Part shown: piece by piece, positions 1 to 9,073 of the stretch
How positions within the stretch are numbered: position 1 is the stretch's first letter
How the letters are laid out: the number at the start of each line of letters is the position of its first letter
NCBI RefSeq assembly: GCF_003855095.1
Contig: NZ_CP033972.1
Span: 2,542,001-2,606,000 of the forward strand
DNA: 64,000 bases
Direction of reading: 5' to 3'
DNA from: Gordonia insulae
GTDB taxonomy: Bacteria; Actinomycetota; Actinomycetes; Mycobacteriales; Mycobacteriaceae
Position numbers and translations under genes: made by a program
Notes under the pieces: model-generated
What the model was told of the DNA's origin: nothing
Databases searched by the model: none
What the model saw: the letters and a program-made list of their open reading frames with translations, nothing else

Positions 1-519
1 GACGTGCTCGTCACCCAGCACTCGTCGGACAGCGGATACGCACGCTACAACCAGGACTGGGACGGCACCGGCGCCGAGATGCTGCCGTTCGTCACCAACG
101 CATTCCGGATGGTCAGCGAATGGCGGCCGATCCAGGATGCGGTGGCCTCGTGGGTGTGCCACGGTGCCCTGTTCCGGTTCCCCGAGCTGCGGATCGCGGT
201 CATCGAGAACGGTGCGAGCTGGCTTCCGCACGTGCTGCAGACGCTGACCGACGTCTACAAGAAGGCCCCGGAGGGCTTCGGCATGCAGGACCCGGTGGCG
301 GCCATCAAGAAGAGCATCCACGTCAGCCCCTTCTGGGAAGAGGACTTCAGCAAGCTCACCGCACTGATCGGCGCCGAGCGGGTGCTGTTCGGGTCGGACT
401 ACCCGCATCCCGAGGGACTCGCCGAGCCCACCACCTATATCAGTCACATCGAGCATCTGCCCCTCGAGGACCAGAAGCTCGTGATGGGCGGCAACATGGC
501 GCGGCTGCTCAAGGTATGA
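1..519 (+). CDS. Amidohydrolase family 2 (metal-dependent hydrolase), C-terminal part
   Basis: The reading frame is open from the first base, so the gene begins upstream and only its last ~172 codons are here. The visible part looks like the C-terminal half of an amidohydrolase_2 (TIM-barrel) protein. It has the pattern RFPELRIAVIENGASWLPH and, near the end, LFGSDYPHPEG, whose Asp is normally a metal or catalytic ligand. In CoA-linked catabolic clusters these enzymes act as hydrolases or decarboxylases on cyclic or aromatic acids; the substrate cannot be read from sequence. Its TGA stop overlaps the ATG of the following acyl-CoA synthetase (ATGA), so the two are probably co-translated. Confidence 0.85.
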   Translation, partial: DVLVTQHSSDSGYARYNQDWDGTGAEMLPFVTNAFRMVSEWRPIQDAVASWVCHGALFRFPELRIAVIENGASWLPHVLQTLTDVYKKAPEGFGMQDPVAAIKKSIHVSPFWEEDFSKLTALIGAERVLFGSDYPHPEGLAEPTTYISHIEHLPLEDQKLVMGGNMARLLKV

Positions 520-1946
520 GCTGGCAGACCATCCCCGAGATGGTCCTGTCGTCCGACGACCGCTTCGGTGATGCCGAAGCGGTCGTCGACGGCTCTGTGC
601 GCTTGACCTTTCGTGAGGTGGTTCATCGGATTCGCTGCGCCGCCGGATCATTCGCCGGCATCGGGATCCGGAAAGGCGACCGTGTCGCGATCTGGGCACC
701 CAACTCCGCGCAGTGGATCATCGCCGTGTTCGGACTCCTGACCGCCGGCGCCACACTCGTCCCGATCAACACCCGCTACAAGCAGGACGAGGCCGCCGAC
801 ATCCTGACGCGCAGCGGCGCCAAGGCCGTGCTGGTTCAGCCGGGCTTCCTCGGGCTCGATTTCTCGGCTCCCGCCGGCGTTCGGGTCATCGACATCACGG
901 GCGACTTCCTCTCCGGCGGAACACCGTTGGACGTCGAGGTGTCCGGCTCCGACATCGCCGACATCATGTACACCTCGGGGACCACCGGCCGCCCCAAGGG
1001 CGTCATGATGAATCATCGGCAGGTGCTGCGGCTGTTCGGCGAGTGGTGCGACCTGGCCGACCTCCGCGAGGGCGACCGCTACCTCATCGTCAACCCGTTC
1101 TTCCACATGTTCGGCTACAAGGCTGGACTCATCGCCTCGTTCCTGCGCGGCGCGACGATCTATCCGATGCCCGTTCTCGACATGGATCACGTCCTGGAGT
1201 TGATCGAGACAGAGAAGATCACCATGCTGCCCGGACCCCCCACGCTCTACCAGTCCCTGCTCGCCGCCAATGACGGGTCGCGGGACCTCTCGTCGCTACG
1301 GGCTGCCGTCACCGGGTCCGCCGACATCCCGGTCGATCTCATCCGTCGCATCAAGCGTGATCTACCCTTCCAGACGATCATGACCGGCTACGGCCTCACC
1401 GAGGCGGGGACCGCCACCGCGTCTCGCCCCGGCGACACCTTCGAGCAGATCGCCACCACCGTCGGAGAGCCGTGCGACGGAATCGAGATCAGCATCGCCC
1501 ACGACGCCGAGGTGCTCATCCGCGGCTACAACGTCATGCAGGGCTACCTCGACGAGCCCGACGCGACCGCGGCCGCGATCGACGCGGACGGCTGGCTGCA
1601 CACCGGCGATCTCGGTGAACTCGTCGACGGCCGGCGACTGCGCATCATCGGCCGCAAGAAGGACATGTTCATCGTCGGCGGCTTCAACGCCTATCCGGCC
1701 GAGATCGAGAGCTATCTGCTGGAACATCCGGCCGTCGACCAGGTCGCCGTCGTGGGGGTTCCCGACGACCGACTCGGCCAGGTCGGCAAGGCGTTCGTGG
1801 TTGCGCGCGAGGTGATCTCCGAGGATGAGCTGCTCGAGTGGAGCCGCACCCGGATGGCCGGATTCAAGGCGCCGCGCTCGATCACGTTCCTCGATCAGCT
1901 CCCGATGAACGCCACCGGCAAGGTGATGAAAGACCTCCTGCGCTGA
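516..1946 (+). CDS. Acyl-CoA synthetase (AMP-binding, FadD3-like)
   Basis: This is a 476-residue ANL-superfamily adenylate-forming ligase. It would activate a carboxylic acid with ATP and CoA through an acyl-AMP. The P-loop YTSGTTGRPKG lies at about 152-162, the GYGLTE adenine-binding motif near 290, the GWLHTGD hinge motif near 358, and the C-terminal NATGKVMK lysine close to the end. The start is the ATG at 516, which overlaps the preceding stop; the frame is open further upstream but overlaps the amidohydrolase. The N-terminal pattern (RVAIWAPNSAQW, INTRYKQDEA) recalls the FadD3 group that activates steroid ring remnants. That resemblance is from memory and the substrate is unknown. Confidence 0.9.
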   Translation: MSWQTIPEMVLSSDDRFGDAEAVVDGSVRLTFREVVHRIRCAAGSFAGIGIRKGDRVAIWAPNSAQWIIAVFGLLTAGATLVPINTRYKQDEAADILTRSGAKAVLVQPGFLGLDFSAPAGVRVIDITGDFLSGGTPLDVEVSGSDIADIMYTSGTTGRPKGVMMNHRQVLRLFGEWCDLADLREGDRYLIVNPFFHMFGYKAGLIASFLRGATIYPMPVLDMDHVLELIETEKITMLPGPPTLYQSLLAANDGSRDLSSLRAAVTGSADIPVDLIRRIKRDLPFQTIMTGYGLTEAGTATASRPGDTFEQIATTVGEPCDGIEISIAHDAEVLIRGYNVMQGYLDEPDATAAAIDADGWLHTGDLGELVDGRRLRIIGRKKDMFIVGGFNAYPAEIESYLLEHPAVDQVAVVGVPDDRLGQVGKAFVVAREVISEDELLEWSRTRMAGFKAPRSITFLDQLPMNATGKVMKDLLR

Positions 1947-1963
1947 CCCAGGCCACCGCTCAC

Positions 1964-2055
1964 CCGCTGATCGAGTAGCCGGCGAGCGCCAGCGAGCCCC
2001 CCACCGCTGATCGAGTAGCCGGCGAGCGCCAGCGAGCCGGCGTATCGAGATCACC
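1964..2055. repeat. Two copies of the GCTGATCGAGTAG intergenic repeat
   Basis: Two direct copies start at 1964 and 2004 (period 40). Each opens with CCGCTGATCGAGTAGCC followed by GGCGAGCGCCAGCGAGCC. Only the second continues to the usual right end GTATCGAGATCACC. The element lies between the convergent ends of the synthetase (+) and the thiolase (-). The same family occurs at 25943, 37505 and, inverted and diverged, at 49412. It may act as a bidirectional end-of-transcript structure or be a non-autonomous mobile repeat; neither is proven. Confidence 0.85.
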
Positions 2056-2104
2056 CACCCCACCGCTGGTTCGGCAGCCGCCCGACCCAGCGGACTGGGT
2101 CGGA

Positions 2105-3268
2105 TCAGCTCACACCCGGGGCCTTCAGAATCGTGACCGCCGAGACCGAAGTCGGGCCACCCACGTTGTGCGCCAAACCGATCCGCGCACCGTCCACCTG
2201 ATTGACCGCACTGCCCCGCAACTGTTCGAACAGTTCCACGCACTGGCCGACGCCGGTGGCACCCGGCGGATGCCCCTTCGACTTGAGGCCTCCGCTGGTG
2301 TTGACCGGAATCGATCCACCCAGCGACGTCTCGCCGGCCTCGAGCAGCTTGTAGCCGTCGAACCTGTCCGCAAATCCCAGATCCTCGTAGCTGATGAGCT
2401 CGATACCGGTGAAGAAGTCGTGCACCTCCGCCACGTCGATGTCCGCGGGCGACACACCCGCCATCGCGAACGCGGCATGGGCCGCCCGCACGGTCGCGGG
2501 AAATGTGGTCAGGTCGGTCTTGTGCTGATGCATCAGCGCATCCAGGCCGAGGCCGACCCCGGCCACCCAGACGGGTTGGTCGGTGTAGCGGTCGGCGACA
2601 TCCTCCGCGACCAGGATCATCGCGGCCGCGCCGTCGCTCAGTGGCGCGCAGTCGTAGACGCTGAACGGCTCGACCACCGTCGTCGCCGACAACGCCTGCG
2701 CTGCGGTGATCTCGAACTGCAACCTGGCCTTCGGGTTGGTGGCACCGTGCCGGTGGTTCTTGACGGCCACCATCGCCAGATGTTCGCGGGTTGCCGGCGA
2801 TTCGTGGAGATAGCGGTTCACGTGCAGCGCGACACCCGCGGGCGCCACGAGGCCCAGCGGGTACTCCCAGGTCATGTCGCGTGACACAGCCTCCCACTCC
2901 CACACGACGTTCTTCGATGCGGTCTCGCGCAACTTGTCGGCGCCCATGACCAATGCCACGTCCACCGCTCCAGAACCGATCGCGTAGACCGCGTTTCGGA
3001 TGGCGTCATTCCCTGTGGCACAGGAATTCTCCACGCGTGTCACCGGAATTCCGTCGAGGCCGAGCGAGTCCGCGACGATACCCGATGCCGATCCGTCCGT
3101 CGGACCGACGGCACCGAACCATGCGGCCTCGATGTCGCCCTTGTCGAATCCCTTGTCCACCGATGCCGCACAGTCGGCGAACGCCATCGGCACCAGATCG
3201 CGCACACCGAGCGCGAAATGCTCCGCGAACGGCGTCATACCCGCTCCGACGACTGCCACCTTCCTCAT
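2105..3268 (-). CDS. Thiolase (SCP-x/acetyl-CoA acetyltransferase-like)
   Basis: A 387-residue thiolase-superfamily protein. The likely nucleophile is Cys83 in NSCATG; a histidine sits at 283 in AEVHDFFTG and another at 333 in GLKSKGHPPGATG. The C-terminal CxG cysteine of classical thiolases is absent (the region reads HNVGGPTS), as in SCP-x/non-specific-lipid-transfer thiolases. It would cleave a 3-ketoacyl-CoA with CoA. Its ATG overlaps the stop of the upstream HMGS-like/DUF35 gene by 4 bp, so the two products probably form a complex, as thiolase and DUF35 partners often do. It is the last gene of the leftward ALDH operon. Confidence 0.88.
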   Translation of the reverse strand: MRKVAVVGAGMTPFAEHFALGVRDLVPMAFADCAASVDKGFDKGDIEAAWFGAVGPTDGSASGIVADSLGLDGIPVTRVENSCATGNDAIRNAVYAIGSGAVDVALVMGADKLRETASKNVVWEWEAVSRDMTWEYPLGLVAPAGVALHVNRYLHESPATREHLAMVAVKNHRHGATNPKARLQFEITAAQALSATTVVEPFSVYDCAPLSDGAAAMILVAEDVADRYTDQPVWVAGVGLGLDALMHQHKTDLTTFPATVRAAHAAFAMAGVSPADIDVAEVHDFFTGIELISYEDLGFADRFDGYKLLEAGETSLGGSIPVNTSGGLKSKGHPPGATGVGQCVELFEQLRGSAVNQVDGARIGLAHNVGGPTSVSAVTILKAPGVS

Positions 3269-4437
3269 GCCGCGACTCCTTCCGGTTCAAAGGAATATCC
3301 GTAGTCGGGCACGCCCGACCGTAACGCCAGTCGCCGCAGGACCAGGCGCCCGCGGTCACCGATCCCCACCAGCCCGACATGTGGTCCGGCCACCTTCACC
3401 AGGGCTCGTACCCCCACCCCGTCGAGTTCGACGAGAACGAGCGAGTAGGGCGACGGCAGTCCGGGCACCGGAACATGAACGGTGGCCTCCGAGTACACCG
3501 TCCCGGCACGTGGCAGCGGTACGAGTTCATAATCGGTGCGCAGTGTGCTGTCGGCGTCGACCTGGTAGCGCGGCGGAAAGTCGAGCTCGTCGCTGCCGGT
3601 GAACCTGCCTGCCTCCCAACGCACCTTGGCGTTGAAAGCACGCTCGTAGGCGGCCAGGGAGATGCGTAGTTCATCGGCGGAGGCGACCGGCTCCTCGGAC
3701 TTCGCCCGGGGTTTCGGTTCCCGGCGGTGCACTGTCACGGAGCCGGTCGAGACGGCGATTCCGGACAGGCTTCCCTGTTCGACCGCGACGAGGTTCCCGG
3801 ACAGTTCTCGGGAAGCCATCGCGGCGAGCCCGAACAGTCCCGAACTCGCGCCGGTTGTCGGCAGGGCCGCATCGACCTCGGCGAGCTGTCCGGCCTCCTT
3901 GCGGTCCACCCCCGCAACCATTGTCGGCTTCTCCAGCCACGATTCGGTCAGCGACGCCACGAGCCCTCGCTCGTGCAGCAGGCGGGGGTCCCCGTAGTCG
4001 TGGACGGCGCCCGCGAGGTTGCGGGTGCGGACCGGGAGACTCCGCGAGATCCGGGCATTGGTCCGGACGCCGAGGCCTCGATCCGCGGTCAGCACCGCCA
4101 CGGCCCCGGCGGGTTCGAGATCGACGCCGATGATCAGGGTCCGGGACCGCGCTGAGCTGAGCGCGTCCAGCGTGGCCGGCGCACCGCCGAGCCGTTCGGT
4201 GACCTCGAGTTCCGGATCGAGGTCCAATCCGGCCAGGAGAACTGCCGCGTTGCTGCTCTCCGTCAGGGGGAGGTCGCGGCTGACCAGCACGACGGAATCG
4301 ACTGTACCGCCCGAGTCCAGCGCAGCGCGGCCGGCCTCCACCGCCAGGGTGATGGCGTCCTCGTCCTCCCCGGTGACACGTCTGTCGGCGCTGCCCCAGC
4401 ACGGGAGATACGTCCCGATTGATGCGATGTTGGGCAT
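3265..4437 (-). CDS. HMG-CoA-synthase-like domain fused to DUF35 OB-fold
   Basis: The start is the ATG at 4437, preceded by GAAGGGAAG at good spacing; upstream codons in the frame lack a ribosome site. The 390-residue product has an N-terminal thiolase-fold/HMGS-like domain (about 1-240; IASIGTYLPCWG, then repeated DSVVLVSRD-type strands). Its nucleophile region reads RLGGAPATLD, with no cysteine. The C-terminal ~115 residues resemble a DUF35 OB-fold (PPRYQ..., then SLVLVELDGVGVRALVKV), but the usual zinc-ribbon cysteines are missing. It is therefore probably a non-catalytic scaffold or acyl-CoA-binding partner of the overlapping thiolase downstream. No enzyme activity is claimed. Confidence 0.75.
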   Translation of the reverse strand: MPNIASIGTYLPCWGSADRRVTGEDEDAITLAVEAGRAALDSGGTVDSVVLVSRDLPLTESSNAAVLLAGLDLDPELEVTERLGGAPATLDALSSARSRTLIIGVDLEPAGAVAVLTADRGLGVRTNARISRSLPVRTRNLAGAVHDYGDPRLLHERGLVASLTESWLEKPTMVAGVDRKEAGQLAEVDAALPTTGASSGLFGLAAMASRELSGNLVAVEQGSLSGIAVSTGSVTVHRREPKPRAKSEEPVASADELRISLAAYERAFNAKVRWEAGRFTGSDELDFPPRYQVDADSTLRTDYELVPLPRAGTVYSEATVHVPVPGLPSPYSLVLVELDGVGVRALVKVAGPHVGLVGIGDRGRLVLRRLALRSGVPDYGYSFEPEGVAA

Positions 4438-4558
4438 CGAATTCTTCCCTTCAGCGTTCGCCGCCTCTCGGCGGCCCGTCCCGAAGGGTGACCTTCGTGA
4501 CGCTCGCAAGCTCACTCCTCGGGTCCGCCGTCAGGCTGCCGATCCCGAGCCCGGTGGA

Positions 4559-5764
4559 TCAGGTGACCGCGCCCGCGGTCTTCAGTTCGATGATGCGGTC
4601 CCAGTCCAGACCGATTTCCTGCAGGATCTCGTCGGTGTGTTCGGCGAACTCCGGTGCCGCGGAGACCGTCGACGCAGCCACATCGAACTGCACGGGATTG
4701 CCGACCAGTTCGAGCTCCCCGGCGGTGACGATGTAGTCGTTGGCCCTGATCTGCGGGTCGTCACCCACCTGTCGGGAGTCCTGCACCGGCGCCCACGGCC
4801 CGGCGAGAGTGGCGAACCGCTCGGTCCACTCGGCGAGGGTCCGTTCCGCAATGGCCTCGCGCAGAATGGTCACGGCGTCGGATGTGTTCTCCGCCAACAG
4901 CTCCGCACTGCTGAATCGAGAATCCTCGACGAGTTCGGGGCGGTCGATGTGCTTGCACACGTCGGGCCAGAACTTCGCCGCCTGCAGCATGACGAACGAG
5001 ATGTAGCGGTTGTCCGACGTCTTGTACAGTCCCGAGAGCGGATTGGTGGGCGAACCGTGTCCGCCCTGCGCCGGTGCCTCCATCGGCTTGTCGAGATGCA
5101 GCGAGAGTGCCACGGTGTGCCCCATCGACCACAGACCGCTGCCCAGCAGCGAGACGTCGACCACCGAGGGTTCGCCCGTCCGTTCACGTTTGAGCAGTGC
5201 TGCGGCGATGCCACCGGCCAGATTGGTGCCCGAGATCGTGTCGCCGAACGCCGGGCCGGGCGGGCTGATGAGGCCCTCGGTGCCCGGGGGCGTCAGGGTC
5301 GCCGCTATCCCGCCCCGCGACCAGAAGGCGGTCATGTCGTAACCACCCTTCTCCGATTCGGCACCCCGTGGCCCCAACGCACTGCCGCGCGCGTAGACGA
5401 TCGACGGGTTGACCGCGCGGATGTCGTCGACGTCGATCCCGAAGCGCGTGCGCGGGCCGGGAAGGAAGCTGGTGAGGAAGACGTCGGCACGACGCACCAA
5501 CTCGTAGAGCACGTCGCGGCCTTCCGGCCGCGACATGTCCAGCCCGATACTGCGCTTACCCCGATTGGCATGTTCCACATTCGGATTGAGGTCGCCCTCG
5601 ATCTTGAACTGCCCGGTCTGGCGAAGGCCGCGTTGCGGGTCGCCGGTCACCGCGTGCTCCACCTTGATCACCTCTGCGCCCCATTCGCGCAGCACCGCGC
5701 CGGCCGACGGTACGAACCCGTACATGGCGACCTCGAGGACGGTGAACCCCTCGAGTGGCTTCAC
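4559..5764 (-). CDS. CaiB/BaiF-type (family III) CoA transferase
   Basis: A 401-residue family III CoA transferase, which moves CoA from a donor thioester to a free acid through an aspartyl anhydride. The catalytic Asp is likely Asp143 in GGYDMTAFW. The N-terminal pattern LEGFTVLEVA...GAVLREWGAEVIKVE is typical of the family. The start is GTG at 5764, overlapping the TGA of the upstream ALDH (GTGA), which implies translational coupling. Together with the ALDH it could turn an aldehyde into an acid and then a CoA thioester. Confidence 0.9.
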   Translation of the reverse strand: MKPLEGFTVLEVAMYGFVPSAGAVLREWGAEVIKVEHAVTGDPQRGLRQTGQFKIEGDLNPNVEHANRGKRSIGLDMSRPEGRDVLYELVRRADVFLTSFLPGPRTRFGIDVDDIRAVNPSIVYARGSALGPRGAESEKGGYDMTAFWSRGGIAATLTPPGTEGLISPPGPAFGDTISGTNLAGGIAAALLKRERTGEPSVVDVSLLGSGLWSMGHTVALSLHLDKPMEAPAQGGHGSPTNPLSGLYKTSDNRYISFVMLQAAKFWPDVCKHIDRPELVEDSRFSSAELLAENTSDAVTILREAIAERTLAEWTERFATLAGPWAPVQDSRQVGDDPQIRANDYIVTAGELELVGNPVQFDVAASTVSAAPEFAEHTDEILQEIGLDWDRIIELKTAGAVT

Positions 5765-7269
5765 GATTCCACCGCCTCGGCGAACGACTTGATCTCGGTG
5801 AACTCGTGCAGGCCCGCGACACCCATCTCGCGGCCGATGCCGGATTCCTTGTAGCCGCCGAACGGGACGTCGGCGGAGAAGTAGTTGCCGCCGTTGATGC
5901 TGAACGTCCCCGTCCGGATGGCGCGCCCGACCGCCGCCCCGCGCGCCGAATCGGTGGTGAGCACACCGCCCGACAGTCCGTACCTCGAATTGTTGGCGAT
6001 CTCGATCGCGTGCGCGTCCCCGTCGTGCGGGATCATCGCGAGCACCGGGCCGAACACCTCTTCCTGAGCGATCTCGCTGTCCGGGTCGACACCGGCGAGA
6101 AGTGTCGGCGCATAGAAGAATCCGGGGTCGATCCGGGTTCCGCCACGTACCAGACGGGCACCGGCCTCGACCGCACGCTGGACCAGCCCGTCGACCTTGT
6201 CGCGCTGTCGCTCACTGATCAGCGGCCCCATGTAGGTCTTGTCGTCGGTCGGGTCTCCGACGGTCACATGGTCGAGCATCGCGCCGACCATCTCCGCGAG
6301 CTGATCGTGCTTGTCGCGCGGCACGATCAGCCGGGTGGTCAACGCACATCCCTGGCCCGCATGGCTGCAGATCGTGAACGCCGCGAACTGTGCGGCCTTC
6401 ATCAGGTCCGCGTCGTCGAGCACGATGAGCGCAGACTTGCCACCGAGTTCGAGGAAGACGCGCTTCAGCGATGCCGCGGCGTCGGCCATGATCTGCTTAC
6501 CCACCGGCGTGGATCCGGTGAACGTCACCACATCGACATCGGGGTGAGCCACCATCGTCTCGCCGACCTCGACCTTCGACGACGTGATGACGTTGACCAC
6601 GCCGGCCGGGATGTCGGTGTGCTCAGCGATGATCTCGCCCAGTGCGAGCGTCACCAGCGGGGTGTCCGGGGCGCCCTTGAGCACGACGGTGCATCCCGCC
6701 GCCAGTGCGGGCGCCAGCTTCGCCAGCGCCAACTGGTTCGGGTAGTTGTAGGCGATGATGGCTGCGACGACGCCCGCGGGTTCGCGTTCGGTCCACCGAC
6801 GGTGCTGCTGTCCACGGATCTCGATCTCGCCGAGATCCTCGGTGAACGAGTGGTTCTCGAGCAGGTCGGCGTAGTAACGGACGATCTCGATCGGTGCGTC
6901 GAGCTGGTTGCCCTTCGTGAGCATCTTGGTGGCACCGACCTCGGCGATCGTCAGATCACGCAGTTCCTCGGCGTGCTCGAGCAGCGCCTTGTGCAACTGG
7001 TCGAGGCAGCGTGCGCGCAATGCGACGTCGGTCGCCCACCCGGACTTCTCGAAGGCGCTCCGGGCCGCCTCGATCGCGGATCTCGCCTCGTCGACCCCGG
7101 CATCGGGTGCCGAACCCAGCACCTCCCCGGTTGCCGGATTGATGGTCTCGAAGGTCGTCGCCGCCGTGACGAGCTCTCCACCGATCAGCAGTCGCTTCTG
7201 GATTCCGCCGGAATCCCGACTCGTATCGACCGCACTCGCGCCGTCGGTCGTCATCGTGTCCTGGGCCAC
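5761..7269 (-). CDS. NAD(P)-dependent aldehyde dehydrogenase
   Basis: An ALDH-superfamily enzyme oxidising an aldehyde to an acid. The catalytic Cys (about 308) lies in AGQGCALTTR and the general-base Glu (about 274) in FLELGGKSA; FTGSTPVG is the NAD-fold motif. I chose GTG at 7269 because GGAGGG lies 6 bp upstream; ATG at 7254 is the alternative, giving a product five residues shorter. It heads the leftward operon ALDH, CoA transferase, HMGS-like/DUF35, thiolase. A near-perfect operator palindrome (7293-7307) lies just upstream, and the oxygenase operon starts divergently, so the aldehyde probably comes from that operon's products. Confidence 0.9.
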   Translation of the reverse strand: MAQDTMTTDGASAVDTSRDSGGIQKRLLIGGELVTAATTFETINPATGEVLGSAPDAGVDEARSAIEAARSAFEKSGWATDVALRARCLDQLHKALLEHAEELRDLTIAEVGATKMLTKGNQLDAPIEIVRYYADLLENHSFTEDLGEIEIRGQQHRRWTEREPAGVVAAIIAYNYPNQLALAKLAPALAAGCTVVLKGAPDTPLVTLALGEIIAEHTDIPAGVVNVITSSKVEVGETMVAHPDVDVVTFTGSTPVGKQIMADAAASLKRVFLELGGKSALIVLDDADLMKAAQFAAFTICSHAGQGCALTTRLIVPRDKHDQLAEMVGAMLDHVTVGDPTDDKTYMGPLISERQRDKVDGLVQRAVEAGARLVRGGTRIDPGFFYAPTLLAGVDPDSEIAQEEVFGPVLAMIPHDGDAHAIEIANNSRYGLSGGVLTTDSARGAAVGRAIRTGTFSINGGNYFSADVPFGGYKESGIGREMGVAGLHEFTEIKSFAEAVES

Positions 7270-7292
7270 CACACGCCCTCCCACTCCTGGTT

Positions 7293-7307
7293 GAAAATGC
7301 CATTCTC
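7293..7307. promoter_or_regulatory. Operator palindrome (GAGAAT-N3-ATTCTC family)
   Basis: The sequence is GAAAATGCCATTCTC, one mismatch from the shared 15-bp palindrome. It lies 24 bp upstream of the ALDH start in the divergent region between the ALDH operon (-) and the TauD/P450 operon (+). It is probably a TetR-type repressor site for the leftward promoter. Confidence 0.7.
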
Positions 7308-7448
7308 GCATATGACTAACGTCACATTCGCATACAATCACCCGGTACGCAAGGTTGCGAGGGCGGACAACGCTCTCGCCGGACGGCTCGGCAAAGTCGG
7401 GTCCACACCCGGGCAATGCAACAAAACACTTGCCGATTACTGTTTTTC

Positions 7449-7463
7449 GAGAGTACCGTTCTC
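7449..7463. promoter_or_regulatory. Operator palindrome upstream of the oxygenase operon
   Basis: The sequence is GAGAGTACCGTTCTC, two mismatches from GAGAAT-N3-ATTCTC. It sits 8 bp before the GAAGGGAGA ribosome site of the TauD-like gene. With the site at 7293 it gives each of the two divergent operons its own copy. Confidence 0.6.
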
Positions 7464-7484
7464 ACTCATGGAAGGGAGATTCTT

Positions 7485-8291
7485 GTGATCCAGACCTCAG
7501 CCCTCACGCCGGCGATGGGTGTGAAAGTGTCCGGCGTCGACGACCTCCGCGATCCCGCGGTGATCGGTCGTTGCCTGGAAGCCTTGAAATGGCGTGGCGT
7601 CCTGCTCATCCGGGGCCTGCACCTCGACGACGAGGCCCAGGTCGCGTTCAGCAAACAGCTCGGACCGGTGCTCGCGCCGGCCGGCAAAGAGGTCTTCGTC
7701 GTGTCGCTCGACCCGGCGAAGTCCCGGTCGGCCGAGTACCTCAAGGGCACCTTCCACTGGCACATCGACGACACCACCAACGACGTGCCCGCTAGGGCGA
7801 CGATGCTGACCGCCCGCCACGTCGCCATGGTCGGTGGCGGCACCGAGTTCGCGAGCACCTACGCCGCCTACGAGAACCTGCCCGAACAGGACCGTAAGCG
7901 CTACGACGGGTTGCGCGTCGTGCACACCTTCGAAGCCTCGCAACGCCTGGTGCATCCCGATCCGACGGACGAACAGCTCGCCGCGTGGCGGACCCTGCCC
8001 TCCCACGAGAGCGCGCTCGTCTGGCAGCGCCGTGACGGGCGGCGGTCGCTCGTCATCGGTGCGACCGCCGATCACATCGTCGGCATGCGCCCCGAGGAGA
8101 GTCGCGAGCTACTCGACGAGCTGCTCGCCTGGTCCACCCAGGAGCGCTTCTCCTACGTCCACGAGTGGGAGAAGGACGACGTGGTGATCTGGGACAACAC
8201 CGGCATGCTGCATCGCGCGCTGCCCTACGACCCGTCGTCGGAACGGACCATGCATCGCACGACCATCGCCGGGGACGAGGCGTGGTCGTGA
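7485..8291 (+). CDS. TauD/TfdA-family Fe(II)/2-oxoglutarate dioxygenase
   Basis: A 268-residue 2-oxoglutarate-dependent dioxygenase. The iron-binding triad is visible as His93-x-Asp95 (FHWHIDD) and His243 (GMLHRALPYD). Arg254 or Arg258 near the C terminus is the likely 2-oxoglutarate anchor. The start is GTG at 7485, six bases after GAAGGGAGA. It would hydroxylate a substrate carbon, possibly producing the hydroxyl or aldehyde handled by the overlapping SDR and the divergent ALDH. It is the first gene of a nine-gene operon with an operator palindrome in its leader. The substrate is unknown. Confidence 0.88.
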   Translation: MIQTSALTPAMGVKVSGVDDLRDPAVIGRCLEALKWRGVLLIRGLHLDDEAQVAFSKQLGPVLAPAGKEVFVVSLDPAKSRSAEYLKGTFHWHIDDTTNDVPARATMLTARHVAMVGGGTEFASTYAAYENLPEQDRKRYDGLRVVHTFEASQRLVHPDPTDEQLAAWRTLPSHESALVWQRRDGRRSLVIGATADHIVGMRPEESRELLDELLAWSTQERFSYVHEWEKDDVVIWDNTGMLHRALPYDPSSERTMHRTTIAGDEAWS

Positions 8292-8992
8292 AGAATGCTG
8301 TCGTCACCGGCGGTGGGTCCGGTATCGGACTCGCCGTCGCCGAACGGCTCCGCAGTCAGGGCTATCACGTCGCGACCATCGACCTACGGCCCAGTGACGA
8401 GCCGTCGGCCGAGGCCGCCGATGTCGCGGACCGCTCCCAGGTCGATGCCGCCATGACCAAGATCCGCGAAACCCTGGGGCCGATAACCATTCTGGTGAAC
8501 GCGGCGGGGGTCGACGGCTTCAAGCGGTTCGCGAAGCTGGACTTCGCGGAGTGGCAGAAGGTCATCGACGTCAATCTGAACGGCGTATTCCATTGCACCC
8601 AGGCAGTACTGCCCGACATGGTCGACGCCGGCTGGGGCCGCATCGTCAACATCTCGTCGTCGAGTGCCCATTCGGGCCAGCCCTACATGACCCACTACGT
8701 CGCGGCCAAGTCCGCGGTGAACGGACTGACCAAGGCGCTGGCCCTCGAACTCGGCCCGCAGGGCATCACCGTGAACGCCGTACCGCCAGGGTTCATCGAC
8801 ACACCGATGCTCCGTAATGCGGAGGGCCTCAAGCGACTCGGTGGAACCGTCGACGATCACATCGAGCGGACACCGGTCCGGCGGGTGGGCCGCCCGGAGG
8901 ACATCGCGGCAGCCTGCTCCTTCCTCATCTCGGAGGAAGCCGGCTACATCACCGGACAAATACTCGGCGTCAACGGGGGCCGGAACACCTGA
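8288..8992 (+). CDS. Short-chain dehydrogenase/reductase
   Basis: A 234-residue classical SDR. The cofactor motif TGGGSGIG lies at 7-14 and the catalytic Tyr137-x3-Lys141 (HYVAAK) follows a Ser-rich stretch at 123-126. The start is GTG at 8288, overlapping the TauD stop (GTGA). It probably oxidises the alcohol made by the preceding dioxygenase or by the P450 downstream; direction and substrate are inference. It ends 81 bp before the next SDR. Confidence 0.88.
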   Translation: MKNAVVTGGGSGIGLAVAERLRSQGYHVATIDLRPSDEPSAEAADVADRSQVDAAMTKIRETLGPITILVNAAGVDGFKRFAKLDFAEWQKVIDVNLNGVFHCTQAVLPDMVDAGWGRIVNISSSSAHSGQPYMTHYVAAKSAVNGLTKALALELGPQGITVNAVPPGFIDTPMLRNAEGLKRLGGTVDDHIERTPVRRVGRPEDIAAACSFLISEEAGYITGQILGVNGGRNT

Positions 8993-9073
8993 TCACCCGG
9001 TTCCGGGGTCGACCGGAGCCGTCCACACCGCCGCGGATCGCGTAGAACGTGGCACCACAGAAGGAGATTCGAG

